In this document: positions 22,178-32,924 of the stretch, piece by piece
How the letters are laid out: each line of letters begins with the position of its first letter
Position numbering within the stretch: the stretch's first letter is position 1
From: Cryptomeria japonica
Lineage: Eukaryota > Streptophyta > Pinopsida > Cupressales > Cupressaceae
Direction of reading: 5' to 3'
DNA length: 64,000 nt
Assembly (NCBI RefSeq): GCF_030272615.1
Contig: NC_081411.1
Coordinates: forward strand, 829,824,160-829,888,159
Program-made: the position numbers and the translations under genes
The notes under the pieces: generated by a model
Told to the model about the DNA's origin: nothing
Databases searched by the model: none
What the model saw: the letters and a program-made list of their open reading frames with translations, nothing else

Positions 22178-24475
22178 GAGTTTATTTTTTTAATAATAGA
22201 GTTTTATTGTGCGATGTCGGGTTGTTTTTTCTCTGCAAATTTTGGTTTGAGCTTTGGATTTTCGATGAATTTTGGATTGGATTGCTAGGAGATTTGTTAT
22301 TGAAGATTTGGATTGAAGTTGCTGGTTTGATTGCTCTTCTTCAAATATCCTTTTTGTCGTTATGGCGATCTTCCTAGTTGGAGCATCAAACTCCATTCTC
22401 TTCATTTCTATTTGAAAAAGATTGTATACATTGTGACTATTGATAGATTGTTTGGGGCTTGGATATTTATGTTTAAGATTTTGTTTTGGTTTGGGGAAAT
22501 TTATAAGCAATGAAAATATATTATGATTAATGGTGTAAATCTGGGAATGGTGTGTGTTGTCAGGAATGTATATTCCACATTTTCCCTATTGAATCATTAA
22601 TTTATTTTTCCCTAAGATCTTGATTGAATTTTAAGATTCTTGGATTTATAAATGAATATCCTTTATGCATTTTTTGCACCTTTCCATGATTTTGTGTTTA
22701 TTTGCAAATTGGAGTAGATATGGCTTGCCAAGAGTTGTTTTTGAGAAGCCTTATGTGTTGCATTTTTTCATGATCCTATTTTTGGATGTCATGATATATT
22801 TTTAGGCTTTGGATATCCTTTTAAATGTTGTATTTAACCTATTCTTTCAATATCGTATCTCGCTAGTCGCAGTGCAGATTTGGTGTAGTTTTGTGCACTT
22901 CTAAGTGCAGTCTTAACTGGAAATTCTTGTTGAATCCTATATGTGAGAACATAATTATTTTTTTATGTGTGTCCTCATGTTATTTTTTCTCTCCCATTCC
23001 TTCTAGGATTTATTTGTATGTTTTGGTGAGCCCATAAGTCAAACTAGGCACATGTACTATGTTATTTGTTAGTTTTTCCTTAATTTCTATATTTTGCCCC
23101 AAAAATGCTAATGTATGGCCCCAAAACGTCATATAATGACCCAAAAATGCCAAATTATGGTCCAAAAATGCCACTCTCTCTTCTAGGAATGCTAATTTGG
23201 GTTTTGGGAGCACTGAACTGCTCAGGGGTGCAAGGAATTGTCATTTTGGTCACTATGTTTGAGGAGTCTAATTTTGTGCATTTACTAGAGGTATTTTGTA
23301 ATTTTATTGAGTTCCTTAGAGGTTTTTATGATGTCATTTGGATCCTCACATATTGATTTTATGCTCCAGTAAGAGGTTTTGTGCGTTACCATTGAGGAGA
23401 TTATTCACACAATGAGTTGCTCCAGCGAGAGGAAGATTGCCTTGCTATTGAGGAATGTTTGATGATATCTTCAGTGGGATGTTGTTGCCTCACTATTGAG
23501 GATTGGAAATTATTTTGGAATATATTTTGAACTCATGCCTATGCTTTGGATCCTTGATATGTTGTTGTGGTGAAGGCTCGTGCTTGCATTTTGAAAGTAT
23601 GCTTCATATTGTGCTTCAGTTTGTGTTAGTGGTGTTGTGACTCTACCTATGTCATCTATGAGCCTTCATGTTGTTATTGTAATATTATTTTATGTATGTT
23701 TTACCTTAGGGTTATGGTCCATGGTTGGGAGAGTGGGCTCTTGCATGTGTAGGATCAGGGTCATGAGCAATAGACCACTAGGGAAGGGTCTAGACCTATC
23801 ATGGGACCACATGAAGAGATTTTGTTTAATTGCAAGTGATAACCATACTAAAATGATTAGTGGGTTGGGTAATTAAGAATTCACATAATCAAGATAATGA
23901 ATTTGAGTTATATGCCCCAATGGCGGATCCCAAGGAGGTGGTTTTGGGATCTATGCTTGGGAAGATCGTTGGAGTAGTAAACCAATATCCCTTGTTTGGA
24001 TCCAAGGTTGAGACAGATTCAACATGAGGTTAGCATGTGATGACACTCTTCCCTACATGTGCCCATTATCCTTATGCCTTGATTTTTTGTTCATGCCTCT
24101 GGGGTTTATTGATTTATGTTTAGCCTTGTGATGTGTTTTGGTGGTTGTCTTGTGGATGTCATGTTGAATCCCTTGGTTGTTAGGTGTCAACCTAGGACTT
24201 GAGTATGAGTTGGAACCCCATGCCATCTCCTAGCATGAGGGGTGGATCCTATTTGGTTCCACATGGTTGGGTGGTTTGATGTCTTCTTCTATTGGGATGT
24301 TCTTCATTGGATACGTGTGTGCATAGATATGGATTTATATTAGATCTTGTCATGTGGATGGATCTTGGGAGCATAATTCATGTAATTGGAATTGATATCA
24401 TGTGTTCTTGTATCTTGAGAAAGATGTTATAGTAAAGGAAACTATGTAATTAATATCTTGTAAACACAAAATGGA
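22178..24475. repeat. Family A repeat, copy 2 (truncated)
   Basis: It is collinear with 1-2060. Shared blocks include 'cttcttcaaat' near 22338, 'gatgacactcttccctacatgt' near 24038, 'ccatctcctagcatgaggggtgg' near 24222 and 'catggttgggtggtttgatgtcttctt' near 24262. Similarity continues to about 24470 and stops where a reductase-like coding fragment begins. There is no coding capacity. The left edge is cut by the gypsy insertion. Confidence 0.65.
23095..23190 (+). repeat. Short array of CCAAAAATGC units, ~21 bp period
   Basis: About four units starting (C)CCAAAAATGC or CCCAAAACGTC recur roughly every 21 bp. The array occupies about the same position in family A copy 2 as the ATGCGCTA array does in copy 1, but its core word differs. 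Confidence 0.55.
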
Positions 24476-24483
24476 ACTTTCCT

Positions 24484-25117
24484 AGAGCAAGTGTGGTTGT
24501 TCAAAGGAGCCAAAAACATAGATCATGAGATTGTGGCAATAGAGACCAATGAAATTGTTAGAGAGCCGAGTGTCCAATTTGATTTCTATTTTTGAATAGG
24601 TTGCAGATGTGGGTGTGAATGAAACTTTGGCAAAGGTAATAAATGAGTCTTTTGAATGGAGGGTTGTTGATGTGTTGGTGTGTAATGCAGGTGCGGCAAA
24701 AACTGCACTTCTGGAGGAGGGTAGGATTGAAGATCTGCATGCCATCATTTAGACTAATTTGACAAGAGTTGTTAATACTCTGCATGTTGGGACTCCATTG
24801 ATGAAGGAGAGAAGTCCCCAAAAACCCATGTCCATTGTTCTCATGAATTCACAGTCAGGTTTGGTATGTTATTGCTAAAACTACTTTACTTATTTTTAGA
24901 ATGTTTAGCCTTTTTGTAGTTGTATTTTTTATAATAATGTTTTTTTGCCTTGTGCTATTCTTTTTGGCAGTATTCTTTGTACGGTAGCTCTATGTATACT
25001 GCAACCAAATCTAGTCTAAAAGGACTAGACGAAACTCTCAAGCTTGAATTGATGCTTTATAACATCCGAATGAGCATAGTCTTTTCAGGATATGTGGAAA
25101 CCCCCTGCTTGATTACT
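24484..25117 (+). pseudogene. 3-ketodihydrosphinganine reductase-like fragment (SDR family), broken
   Basis: Conceptual exons read ASVVVQRSQK (24488-24520), then VADVGVNETLAKVI...VVDVLVCNAGAAKT...NTLHVGTPLMKERS...MSIVLMNSQSGL (24601-24863). After a canonical GTATGT...GGCAG intron of 107 bp comes YSLYGSSMYTATKSSLKGLDE...IRMSIVFSGYVETPC (24971-25117), ending at GTAAGT. NAG, the Ser before the YTATK (YxxxK) catalytic pair, and the YG..Y.A.K..L.GL wording match 3-ketodihydrosphinganine reductase, which makes sphinganine at the ER. The N-terminal cofactor loop and C-terminus are absent. There is an in-frame TAG at 24750-24752 and a frameshift near 24540-24600. The family A repeat begins exactly where the 5' part is lost. 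Confidence 0.72.
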
Positions 25118-25442
25118 GTAAGTAGCTCTAATGTTATCTTAATGAGAATAACTTTGAATTTTATTTGTATATATATCTTCTATTAGATATTATAAAAGAG
25201 ATGCCTGTATCATGAACACTATTTGTTTAGGTTTGCTTTATGTGAGATTGGGATTTACAAGAGAGGAAAAGGCTTCTTGAACAACACCTTTAGCACACTA
25301 TTGAACTTCCTAGAAATAAATGTTTTGATCAGATCATAATGATAATGATGTTTTTTTTGTTACAGATAGGAGCTCCTTGATCTATAAACTAATCCTCATC
25401 CAAATGATATAGCATGATAATGTCTATGAAATTGCTAAATCA
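25118..25442. other. Non-coding remainder after the reductase fragment
   Basis: It starts with a good splice donor (GTAAGT) and may be the next intron of the broken gene. I could not find a following exon before the inverted-repeat element. Confidence 0.4.
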
Positions 25443-25446
25443 ATCA

Positions 25447-26441
25447 GGGTGAACTCACAATACTGGTTCCCACTTTTTGACCAACTTTGACACTTAGATG
25501 AACATTTTGCAAAAAACCTTCACTTTTCAACACCTATAACTTTTAAACCGTTAAGAATTTGAAGATGATGTAAACTAGTGATTTGTAACATCTTTTTTGT
25601 AGATTCTAAATATAGTTTTTTCAAATTTTTTTGAATAAAATTTTATTAATTTTTCCATCTCCCTCAAAATTAGTTTTTTACAGCAAACAACATTTTTTAA
25701 GAGTGATGTGCATCCCGAAACGGACAACTTTTTTTTCTATATATGATAAAAACTTATCTTTGTTAAATTTTGGTTCGTAACATCAATACCCAGGGCATGC
25801 AGTTGGTTTGATAGTGATATGTTGAATATTTTTTATTTTATTAATTTTTTAAGTTCGACTAATTATAATTTAGATATAGGTGTACGTTTGAACACATAAC
25901 TTGTTTTATATATATCAAAATTTAGTTTGTTTTTTTTTTGTTAGAAAGAAGACATCAATACCTAGTGCATAGATATTTTTTGGATTTTTTTTGAATTAGT
26001 TTACTATTTTTCCCAATGCATTGAACATATAATTTCATATTCAGTGAAAAACCTACACTCATAAAAAATAAAATAAAAATATATTAATGAAATTAAATAT
26101 ATCAAAAATTATACTATTTGGAAAGCCTATAATAAGGACTAAATCCTTAAGAAAACAAAACTTCTAAATGAATTTATTTTACCCCTCAAAAGCTAATGTA
26201 AAATTGGTTTTTTATCAGCATTTGATAGATGCAAAGGAGACTCCATTGCAAGTATGATTTAGAAGTATAGAGGTTCTATCCAAGAAATTTTGATCTAAGA
26301 GCCTTTGATCTACCTCTCTTCAATTAATTACTTCAAGTGGGACCTCTTAAAACTGAAATCATTATATTTTCTAAAAAATGTATGATTTCAGCAAAAATCA
26401 GGATGTACCAAAAAGTGGGAACTAGCTTTGTGAGTTCACCC
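25447..26441. mobile_element. Non-autonomous TIR element (MITE-like), 995 bp
   Basis: The ends are inverted repeats of about 32 bp: GGGTGAACTCACAA...GTTCCCACTTTTT at the left and its reverse complement with a few mismatches at the right. ATCA flanks both sides (25443-25446 and 26442-26445) as a candidate 4-bp target duplication. The interior is AT-rich without a transposase. The superfamily is undetermined, because the end sequence and duplication do not match one I recognise with confidence. Confidence 0.8.
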
Positions 26442-26583
26442 ATCATATACTTTTTCTGAAGTTCTTTTTGTACTAATGTATGTGCATGATAATTATAATG
26501 TATGTTCACATTCAAAAAAATTATGCCTTCATTTTGTTTCATGATTGTTAATGTATTTTTCAAGTGAATTTGATCTTACATTC

Positions 26584-26725
26584 CCCTTAGACACCTCAAG
26601 TAGGAAGCAAATATAAAAGGTGAAATAGGCATAAAAGAATGTAAGAGAAAAATAAAGAACAAACTCCCTTAGACACTTCAAATAGGCAGCAAATATTGAA
26701 AGTAAAATAGGCATAAAAGAACAAT
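26584..26725. repeat. Two direct copies of a ~57-bp segment
   Basis: The segment cccttagacac(c/t)tcaa(g/a)tagg ... aataggcataaaagaa occurs at 26584-26640 and 26669-26725 with several substitutions. It is AT-rich and non-coding. Confidence 0.7.
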
Positions 26726-27741
26726 AGGCTAGAGGCAACCAAAAGGCAATATAACTACCCTATGAATCAAAGCTAAACAAAATAACAAGCTCTAACGATT
26801 TTTTCAAGGTTTATGTTCAAAGATAAGAAAACCACAACACAAACCTATTGTAATAATCTAGCATAATCTTCTAATTTATAAAATAGATATCTACTATTTA
26901 TAATAAGGCATAGAAAGTAGGGGTAAATAAAGAAAAGAAAAGAAGGGGAAAAATAATCCTATATAGTACATTTGTGTATAGCCTTCATTTTTGTGTTATA
27001 GTTACTTAGTAATAGACCTATATAAAATTGTTTAGGTGGATAAATAGGATTTGGAAGTGTGATGTGAATGTATAGTCAACAAAAGAAGTTTAACACAAGG
27101 TTTAAAAAGACTTATGATAGAAGCAAACCTAGATGCAATAGAAGTGCATGAGGTAAGTACTAATCTAGATATTTCCCCTTGTCCTTTTAACAATAACTCA
27201 TAGTCTAAAGTGGTGGCCCATTCTAAGTCACAAAAATATATGTTATTTCAAGGTGAATTATTGTGGTGAAACTACGATAGGATGCTTGTCAAGTTTTTTA
27301 ATAAAGAACAATCCTTCAAAATAATTATTGAGTGTCCCCAAGGGATTTATGGTGGTAATTTCATGATCAAAACCACCAAATACAAATTTTAAAAGCTTAT
27401 TATTAGTGGCCAACATTAAACAAGGATTTGGAAATCATGATAAGGAGATATGATCTATTCAAGGTAAATGAATTATATATTGAATAGCTCAATCACACAA
27501 CCAATGCAATAATCAATAGTAAAATAATATTCATAAAATTAATAAATTCAAATTCTTATTATTTGGTAGCTAAATTTTGTTATACAACTACAAAGGGATC
27601 GATTCTTATCACAATCATCATTTCTCAAACTTTGCAAAGAGCTTCTCAATGCATATATCAACCTCCTTTATCGCTCAAGTAACCAAGAAGTTAAACCAAT
27701 TTGAAGTCTAATGGTTATATTAATTGAATTATTATAGAAAT
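26726..27741. other. AT-rich intergenic stretch
   Basis: I see no gene, no repeat boundary and no RNA gene. ORFs here are short and chance-like. Confidence 0.4.
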
Positions 27742-27759
27742 AAAAATTCCAATGGCATG

Positions 27760-27983
27760 CCCCCACGGGTTAGAGTAGTTGGTCTTAAGTCTCGGGTTTG
27801 CTCCTTGGGGTCTTGTGTTCGACTCTCTCTCTTGGAATTATTCTGCCACGGACACCTGGGGGCGGTGCTGATTACACTGTGGCCGCAAGGATTAGTCTCG
27901 CCCCCAGCTCACTCCCTGCCTGAACCAGAGTAAGGTGGGGGCACTGTGCTGGGGCCGTGGGGATACCCTGACGATAACAAAAA
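27760..27983 (+). mobile_element. tRNA-derived SINE with intact target duplications
   Basis: A 224-bp GC-rich insert starts ccccacgggttagagtagttggtc, which resembles an RNA polymerase III A box (about 27766-27784). A B-box-like GTGTTCGACTC follows at 27815-27825. It ends in a run of A. An 18-bp direct repeat AAAAATTCCAATGGCATG flanks it exactly (27742-27759 and 27984-28001), the signature of LINE-type target-primed insertion. It has no coding function. I do not recognise the named family. Confidence 0.88.
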
Positions 27984-28001
27984 AAAAATTCCAATGGCAT
28001 G

Positions 28002-29138
28002 GGGAAGTTTTGCAAACAAGCAATTTGAAGAATGAATTCTACATGTTTAGTTAACTACTAAGAGTTCACAAATAGTCAACTCAGAAAGAAAAACTTTGCA
28101 ACTTGTAGTTCACTAGCAAAATTTTGCAAAGAGTTAGTTCACATGGAAAACCCCACACTCCATACATTGTGGCTATCATTATTACATCATGTTGTCTTTT
28201 TTGTGGAAATTTTATTGCTTATTGAATTTAACCTATTAATTTGTGCATTCATCTAATTCAATAACATTTTTTCATAAATCGTATAATGTTGATATTAGGC
28301 TAATGTCATCATATCCAATTTAGTTGCATTCATATACAATCATACAATGTTAACATCATGCAAGTACATAGTGAGTGGATGAGTGAACCTTGATACTAAT
28401 GGCATCATGCTCACATCTTGCTAACATAATCTTCTTCTTGTATCATGCTAATGTCATCATTGAAACTATTCATATGAAGTGGTCCTTTAAAGTGAAGTTT
28501 GGCTAACTTGACTTTATGTACAATTCCACTTGGTTAGGTGATTCAGAAAAATGTAGAAAACCTCATTTGAACTAGTTATTGTTAGAGTTGTTTTCCCTTT
28601 ATACAATTACAAGAAAAAGATTAAGAAATGACAAGTACAATAGCATTCCATTTGTCAAAAAATCTTTTCAAAATAGGCACATAGTATCTTAGCTATAGTT
28701 CTCTATAAGTAACTCAACAATGGGACACTCAAAATGCAAACTAAGGGAGAAAACACAACATTTTGAACATTCTTTAAGCTAGGTACAAGGTGGACCTCTC
28801 TCATTCTTCTATATGAAGGTTGGTCCAATTGGGCATCACTTCACATTTTTTTATGCTCACTTCTCCTGGTCTGCCTTTCCTGCTATGCAAACTACTTCCC
28901 TATACAACATGACAACTTTTGCTTTCTTTAGGATAAAACATTGTTTCATGGGAGCTAGCACACTTACACCCATGAAACTATTTTTCTAAAATTAGACTCT
29001 ACACCACTTTACCTTTTGTACTTAATCAAATTCATGCTTATTAAAATATAAATAATGATGATAATAATTTTGTACTAGTTAATATTTTTCTATAGGTATC
29101 ACTAATGATTTACCATTATATGGGTTAGTGCAGGATTA
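28002..29138. other. AT-rich intergenic stretch
   Basis: There are no credible ORFs, terminal repeats or RNA genes. Long homopolymer-poor AT-rich sequence, probably decayed repeats. Confidence 0.35.
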
Positions 29139-29312
29139 TGGGGGGGCAAAAAGTGGCGATGTGAAAAAAATAGCCTTCTCCACTCGTCTAAAAACGTGAA
29201 AATCCTGTTGACTTTTTGCTTGGCCTGGGTGTCAGTACACCTTGGCATGGTAATTACCTAAGCAAATCAAATATCAGATAAAATCGGATATCCGATATTA
29301 TTGGATATCCAA
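29139..29312. repeat. GATATCCGAT terminal-like module, copy 1
   Basis: The module contains ctcgtctaaaaacgtgaaaatc, then ttgactttttgcttggcctgggtgtca, and ends agataaaatcggatatccgat with a second ggatatcc. Similar word order recurs at 54660-54915 (same orientation) and, inverted, at 59731-59900. It looks like the end of a transposon family, but its edge is not defined by a visible target duplication. Confidence 0.45.
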
Positions 29313-29660
29313 TTTTTATTTATAATTTTAAATTGAAAAATATAATATATAATATATTATTAGATTATAAAATATTATATTATATGATACATAATATATA
29401 ATATTATATTAGATTATAAAATATTATATTATATTATATTATATTATATAATAATATATTATATAATATGTTATATAATATATTATTATATTATATATAT
29501 TATATAATATAATAATATATTATATTATATATATTATATAATATTATATTATATAATATTATATTATAATATAATAATATATTATATAATACGTTATATA
29601 ATATATTATTATATTATATATATTATATAATATATAATATAATATATATATATATATATA
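29313..29660. repeat. AT-only tract, (TATAATATA)n type
   Basis: About 350 bp of almost pure A/T with TATAATATATTATA words, ending in (TA)n that abuts the LINE 3' end. A similar tract lies on the other side of the LINE at 44697-44825. The LINE may therefore have inserted into one AT tract and separated it. Confidence 0.75.
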
Positions 29661-31412
29661 TTTTAAGCAAAAGTGGCAAGCCACTGATATATATATTAAT
29701 AAGAAAACTGATTCAAGAGCTCAATAGGGAAAGAATGCTCAAATACAATAAACCGAGAAGAAAAGAGGCTATGAGAAGAAGCCCCTCAAAGATCTAGAGA
29801 GGTAGAGAGAATGTGCCCATAGAACAAGCCTCTTAGAGGCCAAATTTAGAGTAGTGGATTGGAACATGACTGGAAGAAAACTTAAAAAATGACCCCCACA
29901 ACTGGTTATCATGAAGACTTGGAAAGCAGAAATCTGGTTGTTGGAACACTGTAGAGCTGCCATGACCGGTTGTTGATTGTGTTATACCAGAACTTTGATA
30001 CCGATATGTTGTCCTCTTGACCGATTCATAAAAAAAAACCTCCATTACTGGAACTAGTCGGCAAGCTAAGAAGATGACTCTACTACAAGTTCTATTGTAT
30101 TAGAGGAAGTAAACGCATAAACCAACACCAATAAACAAGGGGAAGTCAAAATTTTTTGGGTCATACCGGTTGCCATCAAATTTTCCACACATCAAAAAGG
30201 AGCATATTCTAAGTAGCAAAAAACAAAGCCAGAATTACTTTACTCGTCCATGGCTGCATCCTTCTAGGTCTAAATTTCAGGGGCATCAAAAGCAGGCTGA
30301 GAGGAGCTAGTCCATCCAATGGCCTCATCCAGCACTAGTGCACTAAGGTCTGGCACCCTATCTATAGCCCGTCCTCTTTCCACAGGTTGCAAAATTGGCA
30401 AATTGGGAACAACATTTTCTATTTCCAGGATCACCCTGAGAGCCCCAACTTTAATTTTGACTTTGTGCATAATATGGTCATCCAATTATCTGCCAAATTG
30501 TTGCAGTTCATTGTTCACATGGTAGAAGTTTTGTCATTCGAGGGCATGTTTTATTCGATCATAAAGCACCATGTAAGCATGGTTGGTTTGAATAAAGTGT
30601 CATGGAAAAAGGCCCCCAAGGAGAGCCGACCCCTGTCATAGATTATAGTTTACCAGGGCTTCATGGAACGAGACTAGTGCAAGCACATCTTGTCTTACCA
30701 ACTTAAAGAACACAAGTTCAAGCAGGGGAATAGATTGCAAGAGATCCAGAGAATTGGAAAGAAAAGAACTGAGGAGTTGATAGGGATAAAGAATTATTTT
30801 GGCTTGAGGGGACAAAATCTCCTCACCAATGAAGTTTTTGAAAACTCTTCTCAATTGTGGATTGTGCAGAAGAAAAAGTTGGTTGAGGTCCCTATCATTG
30901 ATGTGCCCATGAAAAGTCGCCGAAGGTTCTAAAATTCACACTGAAACCCAGTTGTTCCATGGCATATACTCCCAATGCATTTGCCTGCACCCAACGCAAG
31001 AGCCGTTCTCCATATTGCAAAGCACTGAGATACTTCAAAAATTGAAAAAACTCAGAAAACTTCAAAAACTTCCATTGAGAACTGTGTATATAAAAGTAGG
31101 CTGGTTTCCATTTATAAATAAAATTAACATCTCGAAGTGCAATAAATGATTGGACTTTAAAATCAAGTTTGTGATTTCTCGTATTAATGTGTGACCGTAA
31201 TGTAGTCAAGAGGACGTGTGAGAGGCCTAAGTCTGTTTTGCCCCGTGTGAAGTGACATTATGAAAATCCAAGAGTACTTCGCACTAAAATTTCATTCATA
31301 TCATCTACAAACTACATTTAAATGCATAAATGCTAGTGTCATGTTAGTCTTCATGTTCGCAAGCCCCAGTTAAATGCCTATGTGCGAGAACTTATTAAGA
31401 AGTAATTTGTGA
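29661..31412 (-). pseudogene. Unidentified degenerate coding stretch at the LINE 3' end
   Basis: Downstream of the ORF2 stop the minus strand is unusually open. Blocks read FIALRDVNFIYKWKPAYFY...WVQANALGVYAMEQLGF (31209-30895), then after a frameshift RDLNQLFLLHNPQLRRVF...YPYQLLSSFLSN (about 30885-30636). Past further stops come LYDRIKHALE and MHKVKIKVGALRVILEIENV (30485-30270). The composition looks like real protein, not chance. I do not recognise the family. It could be a third LINE ORF, a captured host gene segment or a relic of another element. The last 600 bp look untranslated. Confidence 0.45.
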
Positions 31413-32464
31413 TTAGAGTGGTGTACGTTCCTTTTGTACCAATTCAAGCAATTTGGGAAAAGAAGACAGTTTGGTGGGAATCACAACCGACTCTACTGCA
31501 ATGCCATCGCAGCCCATATTTTCTAACATGTCAGCAATGGAGTTGCCCTCTCTTAATGTGTGGTTGACAATGTAATCCAAAAAAGTGTCAAGAATATCCA
31601 AGGTATGCTTCAAAACATATGATAGATACTAGGTCTTAGATCTTTTTGAGGTAATTGAATTGATAATAACTAATGAATCCCCTTCTATATGTATATTGGA
31701 GAAGCCACAGTTCCTTGCTAACACCAAACCAGCTAGTAAAGTGTTTGCCTCCGCCAAGTTATTTGTACCTGGAGGGATGAGTGAATCTTGGAAATCACAC
31801 ATTTTGCCAAATTGTTCTCGAATGCAAACTCCAATTCCCAACTTCCTTAGGTTTTCGAGAGAAGAGCTGTTGAAGTTGATCTTAAAGAAATTAGGTGCTG
31901 GGGGTACCCATTTTATGGAAGATCTATCTCTCACATGAGCTGAGGACCAGTTTGGGGGAATCCCTAATAGAAAAATAATACCATTCCATGATTTTGCAAT
32001 TACCTTATCCCACCGAGTAAATGACTGGATGTCCTTGGAATTAGAGAGAAAAGAATTTATGATTTCTGCAATCGAATTTTCTAACTTGATCAAAAATTGA
32101 TCCAGAGAAGAGGATTTTTTTCTGAAGATTCTTTTATTCCTCTCCCACCAAATGGCCTAAATTATGTGAGCAGAAGCACATTTCCAAATGCCTGAGAAGG
32201 TTTATGTAAAAAATAAAAGAGGCCAAGAGTTAAACATGTCCCACAGTGTTTCCGGAAAGGGCATCATAACTTGGATTTTATTCATGATGAAGAACCAACA
32301 TTGGGAGGCAAAGGTACAGTGTAAAAATAAATGATCAATTGTTTCTTCTCCTAAGCCACAAAATACACAATTAAAAGCTTGTGTAATGCCTAGTTTTACT
32401 AGTCTATATGTTGTTAGGATTATTTTGTTCAAAGTTAGCCATGCAAAACAACCTACTTTAGGTA
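31413..32464 (-). pseudogene. LINE ORF2 3' part: Cys/His region and RNase H
   Basis: CVFCGLGEETIDHLFLHC near 32340-32390 is the zinc-binding region that follows RT in plant L1 elements. Then WVPPAPNFFKINFNSSS...GIGVCIREQFG...NNLAEANTLLAGLVLARNCGFSNIHIEGDSLVIINSI and HTLREGNSIADMLENMG form an RNase H fold with the usual Asp and Glu positions. In this copy the first catalytic Asp (normally FDG) is replaced by Asn-Ser. Two stops interrupt it. The sequence joins the segment from 39171 upward once the copia element and one AGGTA are removed. Confidence 0.85.
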
Positions 32465-32912
32465 TGTTGGTGTAAATAAATATTCATTATGGATATTATT
32501 ACAATTACTTAAGTTAACTTAGGATAATGCATCTCTTCGTAGTTTGGATTTGAGACAGTTAGGGAAGTGTGCACATAGGGATAGAGCTTGTAGGAGAAAT
32601 TCCACCTTTTGTGGTCTTATTTTGTTGTTACACTCCACATTCGGTGGGTCATCCACCTCTTGTGGAATATTATATTATTTCTCCTACCTACCCTTAGTAT
32701 TTCTTACCTACCCTTGTTTCTCATTGAGGCACATGTCATATTTGTGTGCTCATACATCCATATGGCCTTGCCTATATAAGCAGGCCTCTATTCATTGTAT
32801 TGGTTAATCTAGTTGATCATTTTGCATATTGATGAGAATACAGTTTGTTCTTGTCATTCTATTGTCTCTTTTATGCTTTTCATTGTGCCCTTGATCTTGG
32901 CAAAATCCTACA
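32465..32912 (+). repeat. 5' LTR of the copia element
   Basis: TGTTGGTGTAAAT...ATCCTACA, 448 bp. The TATATAA at 32773-32779 is the likely core promoter. The partner is at 38723-39170. Confidence 0.95.
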
Positions 32913-32924
32913 TGGTATCAGAGC
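32913..32924 (+). promoter_or_regulatory. Primer-binding site, initiator Met tRNA
   Basis: TGGTATCAGAGC follows the LTR CA directly and is the standard copia primer-binding sequence complementary to the 3' end of initiator methionine tRNA. Confidence 0.93.

Noticed and set aside
27724-27933. Small ORF over the SINE
   Set aside because: It spans the target duplication and SINE body. The SINE structure explains the sequence fully.
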